This document shows, piece after piece, positions 8,667 through 17,194 of a stretch of 64,000 bases of DNA (positions within the stretch are counted from its first letter, which is position 1; each line of letters begins with the position of its first letter). Both the position numbers and the translations under genes were made by a program. Below the pieces are notes generated by a model, which saw nothing but the letters and a program-made list of their open reading frames with translations, made no database searches and was not told the origin of the DNA. The stretch comes from Methylobacterium platani (GTDB lineage Bacteria > Pseudomonadota > Alphaproteobacteria > Rhizobiales > Beijerinckiaceae): NCBI RefSeq assembly GCF_001653715.1, contig NZ_LWHQ01000009.1:1-64000 (forward strand), written 5' to 3'.

Positions 8667-9542
8667 TCAGGCTGGGCTGTCCGTCGAGGCCCCCAGGGCC
8701 ACCGGCCGGGGCCGCGCCGCATCGAGCGCGTAGAGCGCCAGTCCCGCCCAGATCAGCCCGAAGACCAGCGCCCGCGACGGCGGCAGGGATTCGCCGTAGG
8801 CGAGCACGCTCAAGACGAGCAGGCCCGTCGGCGAGATGTATTGCAGCAGGCCGATGGTCGAGAGCTTGAGCCGGGAGGCGGCGGCGGCGAACCACATCAG
8901 CGGCACCGCGGTGGTGATGCCGGTGAGCATCAGGAGCAGCCACTGCCCGGTGCCCTGGCCGGGCGGCGTCGGCGCGACCGCGAGATAGGCCAGGGCGATC
9001 GGCAGGAGCGCGATCGTCTCGGCGCCGAGCCCCAGGATCGGGTCGATCGGCACCAGCTTCCGGATCAGGCCGTAGATCGCGAAGCTGACCGCCAGCGCGA
9101 GCGCCACCCAGGGCAGGCTGCCGGCCGCCGCCACCGCCGCGACGACGCCGATGGCGGCGAGCGCCACCGCGGCGAGCTGGAGCGGGCGCAGGGATTCGCG
9201 CAGGACCAGGGCACCGAGCGCGACGTTGACCAGCGGGTTGATGAAGTAGCCGAGGCTCGCGTCGAGCATCCGCCCGTTCTGGACCGCCCACAGGTACAAG
9301 GACCAGTTGCCCGCGATGAGGAGGGCCGAGAGCAGCAGGAAGCCGTGGCGGCGCTCGAGCCGGATCCGGGGAGCCCGGCGCAGCAGGCGCAGGGTCGCGA
9401 GCAAGAGGACGATGAACAGGCTCGACCAGACGATGCGGTGGGCGAGGATGCCCCAGGCCGGCACCCCGTCGAGCAGGCGGAAATGCACCGGGACCACGAG
9501 GCCCCAGCTCAGGAAGGCGCCGAGCGCGTAGAACAGACCCAC
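8667..9542 (-). CDS. rarD: EamA/RarD-type drug-metabolite transporter
   Basis: A 291-residue inner-membrane protein with about ten hydrophobic helices in two EamA repeats. The sequence GLFYALGAFLSWGLVVPVHF, the first-loop HRIVWS and GYFINPLVNVALG, and the C-terminal LLQYISPTGLLVLSV are characteristic of RarD (chloramphenicol-sensitive protein family). Substrate is unknown for the family; export of small metabolites is presumed. I start at the GTG at 9542, preceded by GGGGGAAA; an ATG at 9593 would add 17 hydrophilic residues before the first helix. It lies on the same strand as purD and the hydrolase upstream. Confidence 0.88.
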   Translation of the reverse strand: MGLFYALGAFLSWGLVVPVHFRLLDGVPAWGILAHRIVWSSLFIVLLLATLRLLRRAPRIRLERRHGFLLLSALLIAGNWSLYLWAVQNGRMLDASLGYFINPLVNVALGALVLRESLRPLQLAAVALAAIGVVAAVAAAGSLPWVALALAVSFAIYGLIRKLVPIDPILGLGAETIALLPIALAYLAVAPTPPGQGTGQWLLLMLTGITTAVPLMWFAAAASRLKLSTIGLLQYISPTGLLVLSVLAYGESLPPSRALVFGLIWAGLALYALDAARPRPVALGASTDSPA

Positions 9543-9662
9543 GGATGTTTCCCCCGGGCGGTGCCGCCCGCCCGGGTTGTGCCGCAGGCGCACCCTCCCC
9601 GCTACGGTCCGGGACGGGGGGCCGTCCCCCGCCCGGCGCGGGTCTGTCGCCGGGCGCTCGGG

Positions 9663-10571
9663 TCAGGCTTGCAGGAAGCGCTCCAGGATCGCCAGGGTCG
9701 CCTGCGGGTTCTCCTCGGCGACGAAATGGCCCGACGGGACGATCTCGAAGGTGGTGTCCGGCGGCGCGAAGGTGCCGGTCCAGGCCTGCCGCACCGGACC
9801 GAGCCCGTTCTTGCCGACGAAGCGGTCGGCGGCCAGGACCAGCACCGGCCCGGCGAGGCGGCGTCCCTCCGCGAGGTCGGCCTCGTCGGCGGCCCGGTCG
9901 GGGCCCGCTCCGGCGCGGTAATCCTCGCAACTCGCGTGGATGCGCTCGGGCACGTTCCAGCTCTGGCGGTAGAGGTCGAGGGCGCCGGGCGAGAAGGCGT
10001 CGAGGGTGCCGTCGCCGGTCCACAGCCGCAGCAGGTCCTCGTAATAGGGAATCGGCGCCTTGCCGATCTCCCGCTCGGGCACCGGGGCGGGCTGCGCCAG
10101 GAAGCGCCAGTGCGGATAGGCTCCGGGCTCCCGGTCCATCGTCTGCCACTGCGAGACCGTGGGCAGGATGTCGAGGAGGGCGAGGCGGTCGATCCGGCCC
10201 GGCTCGTCGAGGGCTAGGCGGTAGCCGACCCGTGCGCCGCGATCGTGGCCGACGAGGCCGAAGCGGACATGGCCTAGCCGCTCCATCACGGCCACCACCT
10301 CCCGGCCCATCTGCCGCTTCGAATAGGCCTCGTGCGCGGCGTCGCCCGCGGGCGCCGCCGACCAGCCGTAGCCCTTGAGGTCGAGGCAGATCACCCGGTG
10401 GGTGCGGGCGAGCGCCGGTGCGATCCGGTGCCAGCAGGCATGGGTCTGGGGAAAGCCGTGCAGCAGCACGAGCGGCGGCGCCTCCGGAGGACCGCCGGCC
10501 CGGGCGAAGAAGCGGCCGTCGGGCAGGTCGATCCAGTGCGAGGTGAAGCCGGGAAACAGGTCGGCGGACAT
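9663..10571 (-). CDS. alpha/beta hydrolase, predicted fluoroacetate/haloacetate dehalogenase
   Basis: A 302-residue alpha/beta hydrolase. The nucleophile elbow is GHDRGAR, giving Asp 110 with Arg 111 and Arg 114 as carboxylate binders. Asp 134 (ALLD) and His 282 (SGHF) complete the triad. The halide pocket residues of fluoroacetate dehalogenases also appear: His 154-Trp 155 in PHWRFLAQPAP and Tyr 218 in CEDYRAG. These match the order and spacing I remember for the Rhodopseudomonas palustris enzyme RPA1163. Predicted reaction: haloacetate plus water to glycolate plus halide, in the cytosol. Start ATG at 10571 gives the family N-terminus ADLFPGF. It lies 55 bases after purD with no pathway partner nearby. 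Confidence 0.85.
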   Translation of the reverse strand: MSADLFPGFTSHWIDLPDGRFFARAGGPPEAPPLVLLHGFPQTHACWHRIAPALARTHRVICLDLKGYGWSAAPAGDAAHEAYSKRQMGREVVAVMERLGHVRFGLVGHDRGARVGYRLALDEPGRIDRLALLDILPTVSQWQTMDREPGAYPHWRFLAQPAPVPEREIGKAPIPYYEDLLRLWTGDGTLDAFSPGALDLYRQSWNVPERIHASCEDYRAGAGPDRAADEADLAEGRRLAGPVLVLAADRFVGKNGLGPVRQAWTGTFAPPDTTFEIVPSGHFVAEENPQATLAILERFLQA

Positions 10572-10626
10572 CGGGCGCTCCCCAGGGTCTTGTCGGTCGG
10601 ACCCCGGGGTAACGCGCAAATACGGC

Positions 10627-11916
10627 TCAGGTCTCGCGCGCCACCGCGCGCCAGCCGATGTCGCGGCGGCAGAAGCCCTCCGGCCAGTCGATCCGGTCGA
10701 GGGCGGCGTAGGCGCGGGTCTGCGCCTCCCGCACGTCGCGGCCGAGCGCCGTCACCGCAAGAACCCGGCCGCCATCGGCGACGAGCCGGTCGCCCTCGCG
10801 CTTCGTGCCGGCCTGGAACACCAGGGCGCCGGCGGCCTCGGCCTCGGCGAGGGCGCGGATCTCCGAGCCCCTGGCGACGGTGCCGGGATAGCCGGGCGCG
10901 GCCATGATGACGGTCAGCGCGACCTCGTCGCGCCATTCCGGCGTGACGCCCGAGAGGTCGCCCTCGGCGGCCGCGAGCAGCAGCGGCACCAGGTCCGAGG
11001 CGAGGCGCGGCATCAGCACCTCGCATTCGGGATCGCCGAAGCGGGTGTTGTACTCGATCAGCATCGGGCCCTCGGCCGTCAGCATCAGCCCGGCATAGAG
11101 GATGCCGGAGAACGGCGTGCCGCGCGCCCGCATCCCGTCGAGGGTCGGGCGGATGATCCGCGCCATCACCTCGGCCTCGAGCGCGGGCGTGAGCACCGGA
11201 GCCGGGGAGTAGGCGCCCATGCCGCCGGTATTCGGCCCCTTGTCGCCGTCATGGACGCGCTTGTGGTCCTGGGCGGTGCCGAGGAGAACGGCGTTCGTGC
11301 CGTCGCACAGGGCGAACAGGCTCGCCTCCTCGCCGACCATGCAGGCCTCGATCACCACCTCGGCGCCGGCCGCGCCCATCCCGCCGCCGAGCATGCTCTC
11401 GACCGCGGCCTCGGCCTGGTCGAGGGTCTCGGCCACCACCACGCCCTTGCCGGCGGCGAGCCCGTCGGCCTTGACGACGACCGGGACGGGGCCGGCGCGC
11501 AGGTGGGCGAGCGCCGGCGCGACCGCGCTGAAGCGCGCGAAGGCGGCGGTCGGAATCGCGAAGTCCCGGCACAGCTCCTTGGTGAAGGCCTTCGAGCCTT
11601 CGAGCCGGGCCGCCGCTGCGTTCGGCCCGAAGGCCCGGATGCCGGCCTCCGAGAGCGCGTCGACGAGGCCCGCCACCAGCGGCGCCTCGGGGCCGACGAC
11701 CACGAAATCGACGCCCTCGCGCCGGCAGGCGGCGATCACCGCGGCGTGGTCGGTCACGTCGAGGGCGAGGTTGGTGCCGTGCGCCGCGGTGCCCGGATTG
11801 CCGGGAGCGATCAGCAGGCGCCGGCAGAGCGGGCTCTGGGCGAGCTTCCAGGCCAGCGCGTGCTCGCGCCCGCCGGAGCCGATCAGCAGGAGGGTGAGGG
11901 GGTGCTGGTCGCGCAT
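10627..11916 (-). CDS. purD: phosphoribosylamine-glycine ligase (GAR synthetase)
   Basis: A 429-residue cytosolic ATP-grasp enzyme joining 5-phosphoribosylamine and glycine in step 2 of purine synthesis. Landmarks: [20 protein letters not shown] at residues 9-28, IAPGNPGTA, the ATP-grasp hinge [18 protein letters not shown], the [11 protein letters not shown] loop, and metal ligands in [14 protein letters not shown]. Length is normal. It is divergent from xseA, with a 154-base region between them holding both promoters, an arrangement that I recall in many Alphaproteobacteria. Confidence 0.97.
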   Translation of the reverse strand: MRDQHPLTLLLIGSGGREHALAWKLAQSPLCRRLLIAPGNPGTAAHGTNLALDVTDHAAVIAACRREGVDFVVVGPEAPLVAGLVDALSEAGIRAFGPNAAAARLEGSKAFTKELCRDFAIPTAAFARFSAVAPALAHLRAGPVPVVVKADGLAAGKGVVVAETLDQAEAAVESMLGGGMGAAGAEVVIEACMVGEEASLFALCDGTNAVLLGTAQDHKRVHDGDKGPNTGGMGAYSPAPVLTPALEAEVMARIIRPTLDGMRARGTPFSGILYAGLMLTAEGPMLIEYNTRFGDPECEVLMPRLASDLVPLLLAAAEGDLSGVTPEWRDEVALTVIMAAPGYPGTVARGSEIRALAEAEAAGALVFQAGTKREGDRLVADGGRVLAVTALGRDVREAQTRAYAALDRIDWPEGFCRRDIGWRAVARET

Positions 11917-12070
11917 CGCCGGTTCCGAAACGGTGGATCTCTCTCGCGCGACGGTTTAGGGGCCCCGGCCCGACGCGGCAACCGGGACTGATGCGCGGGG
12001 GACACGGGTTTCCGCAAGGCGCAGGCCCCGGCCTTCCGCGGCGCTGCCCGAGCCGGTAGCCTCGTGCGCG

Positions 12071-13645
12071 ATGTCGGCCTCCGCTCTCTCCGCCCCGATC
12101 GCCAACGTGCCCGAGTGGTCGGTCACCGAACTGGCGACCGCCCTCAAGCGCACCCTGGAGGATGCGTTCGGGCATGTGCGCCTCAAGGGCGAGATCTCGG
12201 GCTATCGCGGCCCGCACGGTTCCGGCCACGCCTATTTCAGCCTCAAGGACGGCGGCGCCAAGATCGACGCCGTGATCTGGAAGGGCACGATGCTGCGGCT
12301 GCGCCACAAGCCCAAGGAGGGTTTGGAGGTCGTGGTGACCGGGCGGATCACGACCTATCCGGGCAAGTCCGCCTACCAGATCGTGGTCGATTCGCTCGAG
12401 CCCGCCGGGGCCGGCGCCTGGATGGCGCTGCTGGAGGAGCGCCGGCGCACCCTCGCGGCGGAGGGGCTGTTCGACGCCGCCCGCAAGCGGCCGGTGCCGT
12501 ACCTGCCTCGGGTCGTCGGCGTCGTCACCTCGCCGACCGGCGCGGTGATCCGCGACATCCTGCACCGCCTCGCCGACCGTTTCCCGCGCCCGGTCCTGGT
12601 CTGGCCGGTGCGGGTGCAGGGGGACGGCGCGGCCGAGGAGATCGCCGCGGCGATCCACGGCTTCAACGCGCTCGCGCCCGGCGGCGCGATCCCGCGGCCC
12701 GACGTGCTGATCGTCGCCCGCGGCGGCGGCTCGATCGAGGACCTGTGGTGCTTCAACGAGGAGATCGTGGTCCGGGCCGCCGCCGCGAGCACGATCCCGC
12801 TGATCTCCGCCGTCGGCCACGAGACCGACGTCACGCTGATCGACCACGCCGCCGACCGGCGCGCCCCGACCCCGACCGGCGCGGCCGAGATGGCGGTGCC
12901 GGTGCTGCACGAGCTGCTGGCCGACCTCGATTCGTTGGGCCGGCGCCATGCCGGGGCGCTCCTGCGCCTCGTCGAGCAGCGGCGGGGCGAGCTGCGCGGC
13001 CTCGCCCGCGCCCTGCCGGGGCCCGAGGCGCTGCTCGCCCAGAAACGCCAGCGCCTCGACCTCGCGGAGGCCCGCCTGGCGCCGGCGCTCGCCGGCAATG
13101 CCCGCGACGCGCAAGCCCGCCTCAACCGCGCGCTCCAGGGGCTCGCCCGCAATCCGCCCTCCTTGCGCCTGGCCCGGGCCCGCGAGCGCCTCGCGGCGAT
13201 CGACCACCGCCCGCGCCACGCCCTGGAGCGGGTGCTGGCGGTGCAGGGCGAGCGGCTGAACGGGTTGTCGCGACGGCTCGACCGGGCGCCGGGCCAGGGA
13301 CTCGAACGACTCGCCGGGCGGCTGTCGCGGGCGACCGCCCTGTTCGCCAGCCTCAATTACCGGTCGGTGCTGGCCCGCGGCTACGCCCTGGTGCTCGACG
13401 GCTCCGGCACGCCGGTCGGCTCGGCGGGGGCGGCACGGGCCGCGGGGCGCCTCACGGTCGAGTTCGCCGACGGGCGGGTGGCGGCTTCCGTCGACGGCGC
13501 GCCCGCACCCGGCACGCCGCCGGAGACACCGCCCGCGATGCCGCCGAAGCCGGCCCCGCGCCGGGCGGCCAGGCGCAAGGAACCGGCCACCGAGACGAAG
13601 GCGGCCGTGACGGGCGCCGTGCAGGGGTCGCTGTTCGAGATCTGA
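12071..13645 (+). CDS. xseA: exodeoxyribonuclease VII large subunit
   Basis: A 524-residue catalytic subunit of the ssDNA exonuclease that, with XseB, trims DNA bidirectionally to oligonucleotides. An N-terminal OB fold ([20 protein letters not shown] and [10 protein letters not shown]) spans residues ~15-110. The catalytic domain follows with [34 protein letters not shown] and [29 protein letters not shown] long coiled-coil-like Arg/Leu/Glu stretch comes next, then [14 protein letters not shown]. The last ~70 residues are Pro/Ala/Lys rich and atypical before a conserved QGSLFEI-like end. No xseB is visible here. ATG at 12071 fits the family start. Confidence 0.96.
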   Translation: MSASALSAPIANVPEWSVTELATALKRTLEDAFGHVRLKGEISGYRGPHGSGHAYFSLKDGGAKIDAVIWKGTMLRLRHKPKEGLEVVVTGRITTYPGKSAYQIVVDSLEPAGAGAWMALLEERRRTLAAEGLFDAARKRPVPYLPRVVGVVTSPTGAVIRDILHRLADRFPRPVLVWPVRVQGDGAAEEIAAAIHGFNALAPGGAIPRPDVLIVARGGGSIEDLWCFNEEIVVRAAAASTIPLISAVGHETDVTLIDHAADRRAPTPTGAAEMAVPVLHELLADLDSLGRRHAGALLRLVEQRRGELRGLARALPGPEALLAQKRQRLDLAEARLAPALAGNARDAQARLNRALQGLARNPPSLRLARARERLAAIDHRPRHALERVLAVQGERLNGLSRRLDRAPGQGLERLAGRLSRATALFASLNYRSVLARGYALVLDGSGTPVGSAGAARAAGRLTVEFADGRVAASVDGAPAPGTPPETPPAMPPKPAPRRAARRKEPATETKAAVTGAVQGSLFEI

Positions 13646-13785
13646 CCGGGATCGACGACGCGCGGCCCTCGATCCCCTCCCCTCTGCCGTCCCGGGTGCC
13701 GGCCACGGCCTCGCGCGGGCCGATCCCTCCGAGCCGGACCGCCCTGCGCACGAGGGCCGTCGGGCCGAGGGCCGGCCCCTCGCCC

Positions 13786-14805
13786 TTACGGCACCATCGC
13801 CCCTTGCGTCTCCACGTACACCGCGTAGATCGAGGTGCTCGCCGCCATGAACAGCCGGTTCTTCTTCGGCCCGCCGAAGCAGAGGTTGGCGCAGGTCTCC
13901 GGCAGGTGGATCTTGCCGATCAGGTCGCCGGACGGCGTGTAGCAGCGCACCCCGTCCTCCTTCGGGTCGGCCCAGCCCATCGAGCACCAGACGTTGCCGT
14001 CGACGTCGGTGCGCACCCCGTCGGTGAAGCCCGGCGCGAAGCCCTCGGCGAAGACCCGGTCGCCGGTGAGGCGATCGCCCTCGACGGAGAAGGCGCGGAT
14101 GTTGGCGCGCCCGCCATGGGTGAGGCCGCTGTCGACGACGTACAGGGTCTTCTCGTCGGGCGAGAAGGCGAGGCCGTTCGGGCGGTCGATCCCCTCCGCC
14201 GCCACCTTGGCCTGGCCGGTCGACGGATCGAGGCGGTAGACCCGGGTCGGCAGCTCCGCCTTGTCCTTGTGGCCCTCGTAGAACCCGTCGATGCCGTAGC
14301 CCGGATCGGTGAACCACACCGCGTTGTCGGAGGCCACCACCACGTCGTTGGGGGCGTTGAGCGGCTTGCCGTCGAACGTGTCGATCAGCACCGTGATCTT
14401 GCCGTCCGGCTCGGTGCGGGTCACCCGGCGGGTGTCGTGCTCGCAGGTGATGAGCCGGCCCTGGCGGTCGCGGGTGTTGCCGTTCGAGTAGCTGGAATTC
14501 GCCCGGTAGACGCTGACATGGCCGTTCTCGAGCCAGCGCATGATCCGGTTGTTCGGGATGTCGCTCCACAGGAGGTAGCCGCCGTCCCGGAAGTAGACCG
14601 GGCCTTCGGCCCAGCGGAAGCCGGTGGCGATGCGCTCGATGGCGGCGTTGCCGACCTTGTAGCGGAAGCGCTTGTCCAGCGCCTCGACCCGCGGGTCGGG
14701 ATAGCGGGTGCCCGGCAGGTCGCCGAGGGGCAGCCGGTCGGCCCGCGCCGCGACCGTGGTCGCGGTCAGGGCGGCGGCGCCCGCGAGGACGTCACGTCGG
14801 TTCAT
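13786..14805 (-). CDS. SMP-30/gluconolactonase-type beta-propeller protein, exported
   Basis: A 339-residue six-bladed propeller expected to hydrolyse a sugar lactone or similar ester in the periplasm. The N-terminus MNRRDVLAGAAALTA is a Tat-like signal (twin Arg, cleavage after ARA near residue 22). Family motifs: FRWAEGPVYF (metal-ligand Glu), LNAPNDVVVASDNAVWFTDP, GIDRPNGLAFSPDEKTLYV, and FTDGVRTDVDGNVWCS. ATG at 14805 has GGGAGGAG upstream. The leader also holds a CCGTCCGG/CCGGACGG hairpin (14819-14842) touching the ribosome site. It stands alone; substrate unknown. Confidence 0.88.
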   Translation of the reverse strand: MNRRDVLAGAAALTATTVAARADRLPLGDLPGTRYPDPRVEALDKRFRYKVGNAAIERIATGFRWAEGPVYFRDGGYLLWSDIPNNRIMRWLENGHVSVYRANSSYSNGNTRDRQGRLITCEHDTRRVTRTEPDGKITVLIDTFDGKPLNAPNDVVVASDNAVWFTDPGYGIDGFYEGHKDKAELPTRVYRLDPSTGQAKVAAEGIDRPNGLAFSPDEKTLYVVDSGLTHGGRANIRAFSVEGDRLTGDRVFAEGFAPGFTDGVRTDVDGNVWCSMGWADPKEDGVRCYTPSGDLIGKIHLPETCANLCFGGPKKNRLFMAASTSIYAVYVETQGAMVP

Positions 14806-14949
14806 CACTCGTCTCCTCCCGTCCGGTCTTCGCGCCGGACGGGGGGATTGTACGGAAGCGGGGCGCGGTGTCTCGTGATTTTCTGGCCGATGAGGCGATG
14901 GTGCCGCGGCCGGGAGCGCCATAGAATCGTTGGGACTGGAGACGGCGGA

Positions 14950-15174
14950 ATGGCTCGCGATATGATCAAGCTTGGCGCGAACCGACAGGTTCACGCGCCA
15001 CCGGGATCCATGCCCGACAGGGTCGAGGCCGGCATCAATCAGCCGAGTGGTGAGACGATCTTGCGCGAACGCCCGGACAACCTCTCCGTCCTCCTCGACA
15101 TCATCGACAGCATGCCGGCCGACATGCTGTCCGATCTTCATGACGGCCTGCCGGATGAGTGTGACGATCTGTAA
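14950..15174 (+). CDS. small hypothetical protein (74 aa)
   Basis: A 74-residue acidic, soluble frame, beginning MARDMIKLGANRQVHAPPGS and ending with an Asp/Glu/Leu-rich tail (IIDSMPADMLSDLHDGLPDE). GGAGA lies 7 bases before the ATG, and a TAGAAT -10-like box sits at 14922-14927, which supports real expression. The stop lies 3 bases from the end of the convergent antitoxin gene. Amino-acid use differs from the Arg/Ala/Pro-rich chance frames around it. I recognise no domain; the role is unknown. Confidence 0.5.
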   Translation: MARDMIKLGANRQVHAPPGSMPDRVEAGINQPSGETILRERPDNLSVLLDIIDSMPADMLSDLHDGLPDECDDL

Positions 15175-15177
15175 CGC

Positions 15178-15567
15178 TCACCGCGATGGCGGTGAGCCGG
15201 CGGTCTCGTCGAGATCATCCGGCACGACGCCGGTGCCGAGCGCCGCGAAGGCAGCCTCCGGCTCTCGCGCTACGACGGTCAGCAGGGCGCGGGCCGGCGC
15301 ATCCGGAACGGTACGGCCCTGCTCCCAGTTGCGGACCGTCGCCAGAGGGATGTGCAGCGCCTCCGCGAACTCCTTCTGCGTCAGGCCGAGACGGACCCGC
15401 ACGTCTCGCGGACCCGGCACGACCCGCACGGCTTTCGGCTCGAGTTCGGGGTCAAAGCCGTCCTCCTCCTGATAGGCCCGGATATCCTCTTCGGTCGTTG
15501 CATCCAGTTTGACTTCGTCGACCTGGGGGCGGTGCAGAAGCGCCTGGCTCAGACTGAATTTCGCCAT
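15178..15567 (-). CDS. XRE-family antitoxin of a BrnT-type toxin-antitoxin pair
   Basis: A 129-residue DNA-binding protein. The N-terminal ~45 residues (SLSQALLHRPQVDEVKL, EEDIRAYQEEDG) probably bind the toxin. The C-terminal HTH_XRE domain runs from about residue 58: VRLGLTQKEFAEALHIPLATVRNWEQGRTVPD. As in related systems it should neutralise the toxin and repress its own promoter. The gene follows and overlaps the BrnT-like toxin frame by 19 bases. ATG at 15567 is preceded by AGGAGCG. Since the toxin frame is broken (see 15549-15834), this may now be an orphan antitoxin. Confidence 0.8.
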   Translation of the reverse strand: MAKFSLSQALLHRPQVDEVKLDATTEEDIRAYQEEDGFDPELEPKAVRVVPGPRDVRVRLGLTQKEFAEALHIPLATVRNWEQGRTVPDAPARALLTVVAREPEAAFAALGTGVVPDDLDETAGSPPSR

Positions 15568-15834
15568 CGGGTACGCTCCTTCCTGTTCGAGGGCCAGGCG
15601 GTGATGATCCAGCGCACCGGCCCCCGATCCGTGTAGACGACGGTGTAGAACCTGCCCCCGACCTCACCGACCGCGATCATGCGAGGCTCGCCGTAGGCTT
15701 GGCGCAGGTCCTGCCACTCGACGGTCTGGCCGAGGAAGATCCCGACGGCGTCCTCGAAGCCGAAGCCGCGCTCTGCGCGCACCTTCTCGTTCTTCTCGTC
15801 GTGCCAGCTTCTCGTCGTGCCAGTCGAAAGCCAA
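15549..15834 (-). pseudogene. brnT: BrnT-family RNase toxin, frameshifted near its start
   Basis: The frame from 15782 to 15549 encodes RAERGFGFEDAVGIF, then RFYTVVYTDRGPVRWIITAW and SNRKERTRW, clearly the body and C-terminus of a BrnT RelE-like ribonuclease. BrnT proteins start with a short FDW-x-x-x-K segment. Here AFDWHDEK is found just upstream, starting at a TTG at 15834, but in another frame, because CTTCTCGTCGTGCCAG is present twice in tandem (15792-15823). Removing one 16-base copy restores one continuous frame, AFDWHDEKNEKVRAERG. In the actual sequence translation could begin only at GTG 15782, losing the first strand and helix. The toxin is therefore probably inactive. Confidence 0.82.
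15792..15823. repeat. 16-bp perfect tandem duplication
   Basis: CTTCTCGTCGTGCCAG occurs at 15792-15807 and again at 15808-15823 with no mismatch. Sixteen is not a multiple of three, so the duplication shifts the toxin reading frame. The palindrome GTAAGCTTAC at 15843-15852, just upstream of the toxin, is a candidate antitoxin operator. Confidence 0.9.
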
Positions 15835-15921
15835 GCGGCAAGGTAAGCTTACAGCGTACCAGCCGCAAGATGCCTATACGGGGAGGTTGCGGATTGGCGT
15901 TCGCGGGAGCGCAACTTCAGA

Positions 15922-16992
15922 TCACTCCCGATACGCCTCCCCATCCAGCCCGAACGGCCTTCCCGCCGCCAGCAGCGTGTCCCAGACCGGATCCGGCAGC
16001 GGCACACCCTCCGCCAGGCGCTTGGCCCGCGTCCGCCGCTCCGGCTCGCCCGGCAGCAGCACCTCGCCCCCCGGCACCGGCCGCGCGCCCTTGAAGAAGT
16101 CGAGATAGGCGCGGGTCTCGCGCACCATCGCGTCCTCGGAGCCGAAGGCCTCCGGCGTCATGTAGAGCGACAGCATCCCGTTGCAGAACCGCCGCGCCCC
16201 CGGGCCCGCGGTGCCGGATCCGGTGAGCGCGCCGGCGAGCAATTCGCATAGCAGGGCGAGCCCCGAGCCCTTGTGCTCGCCGAAGGCCCGGATCGCACCG
16301 GCGCCCTTGAGGTTGTCGCGCTCCGGGCCGTCGAGGGGGCCGTAGAGCGTCGCGGGATCGCTCGACAGGCGCCCGTCGGGCTCGATCAGCACGCCCTCGG
16401 GCAGCGTCTTGCCCCCTTGCGAGGCGACCAGCACCTTGCCCTCGGCCACCGCGGACGTCGCGAAGTCGAGGATCACCGGCTCGGCGCCCTGGACGGGGAA
16501 GCCGGCCGCGAACGGCGCGGTCGAGAAGCGCCGGTCGACCGAGCCGAACGGCGCGACGAGGAGGCTGCCCGCCACGTTGACGAAATGCACCGAGACGAGG
16601 CCGGCGGCGGCCGCCTGCTCGGCCCACTCGCCGATGCGGCCGAGATGGCCGGCATGGCGCAGCGCCACGATGGCGACGCCGTTCTCCCGCGCCTTGCGGA
16701 TGCCGAGTTCCGTCGCGAACGGACCGGCTGTCTGGCCGAAGCCGTAATGCGCGTCGATCAGCGCGAAGGCCGGGCCGTCGGTCACCACCTCGGGCGTCCG
16801 GTCGGCCTCGACCTCGCCCTCCTGCAGCCAGGCGACGTAGCGCGGCACCCGGATGACGCCGTGGCTGTCGTGCCCGGTCAGGTTGGCGGCGACGAGGTAG
16901 CGGCCGATCCGCTCGGCCTCGGCCTCCGAGCAGCCCGCGCGCGAAAAGATGTCCCGCACGTAGGCCGTCAGGCCGCTGGCTGAGATCTGCAT
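15922..16992 (-). CDS. Ldh2-family malate/L-lactate (2-hydroxyacid) dehydrogenase
   Basis: A 356-residue NAD(P)-dependent dehydrogenase of the Ldh2 (YiaK/ComC/AllD) fold, unrelated to classical LDH. The motif LTGHDSHGVIRVPRYV (His 41, His 44, Arg 48) is the substrate-binding signature, ALRHAGHLGRIGEWAEQA follows, and AFGEHKGSGLALL is the C-terminal NAD site. Likely substrates are 2-hydroxy/2-keto acids such as malate, lactate, ureidoglycolate or sugar acids. It is divergent from an ABC importer and near a sugar-acid dehydratase, suggesting sugar-acid or hydroxy-acid use. ATG at 16992 has GGGAGGATTTCC upstream. Confidence 0.9.
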   Translation of the reverse strand: MQISASGLTAYVRDIFSRAGCSEAEAERIGRYLVAANLTGHDSHGVIRVPRYVAWLQEGEVEADRTPEVVTDGPAFALIDAHYGFGQTAGPFATELGIRKARENGVAIVALRHAGHLGRIGEWAEQAAAAGLVSVHFVNVAGSLLVAPFGSVDRRFSTAPFAAGFPVQGAEPVILDFATSAVAEGKVLVASQGGKTLPEGVLIEPDGRLSSDPATLYGPLDGPERDNLKGAGAIRAFGEHKGSGLALLCELLAGALTGSGTAGPGARRFCNGMLSLYMTPEAFGSEDAMVRETRAYLDFFKGARPVPGGEVLLPGEPERRTRAKRLAEGVPLPDPVWDTLLAAGRPFGLDGEAYRE

Positions 16993-17194
16993 GGAAATCC
17001 TCCCGGTTTCTTGGTTCTGGCGCGCGGGAGAATGGCCGCGCCGGCGCCCGCGGTCGAGGGCGTCCGGTGCAGATCTGCCCGGGCATTTTTAATCCCGGAG
17101 GAGGGACTGGGGGGATGGACATGGCAGCGCTGCCGGTGTCTCATCCCGCCCAAGGCCGGGCCTCGAAGCACCGGTCATTTCCCCTGGGAGGAAC

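Noticed and set aside
11249-14569. 1106-residue minus-strand frame across purD, xseA and the SMP-30 gene
   Set aside because: It shadows three well-defined genes in other frames. High GC makes such long open frames common; no family motif is present.
12064-14949. Upstream part of a 1036-residue plus-strand frame over xseA
   Set aside because: Out of frame with xseA and without protein-like sequence. Only the last 74 codons (14950-15174) have a ribosome site and normal composition.
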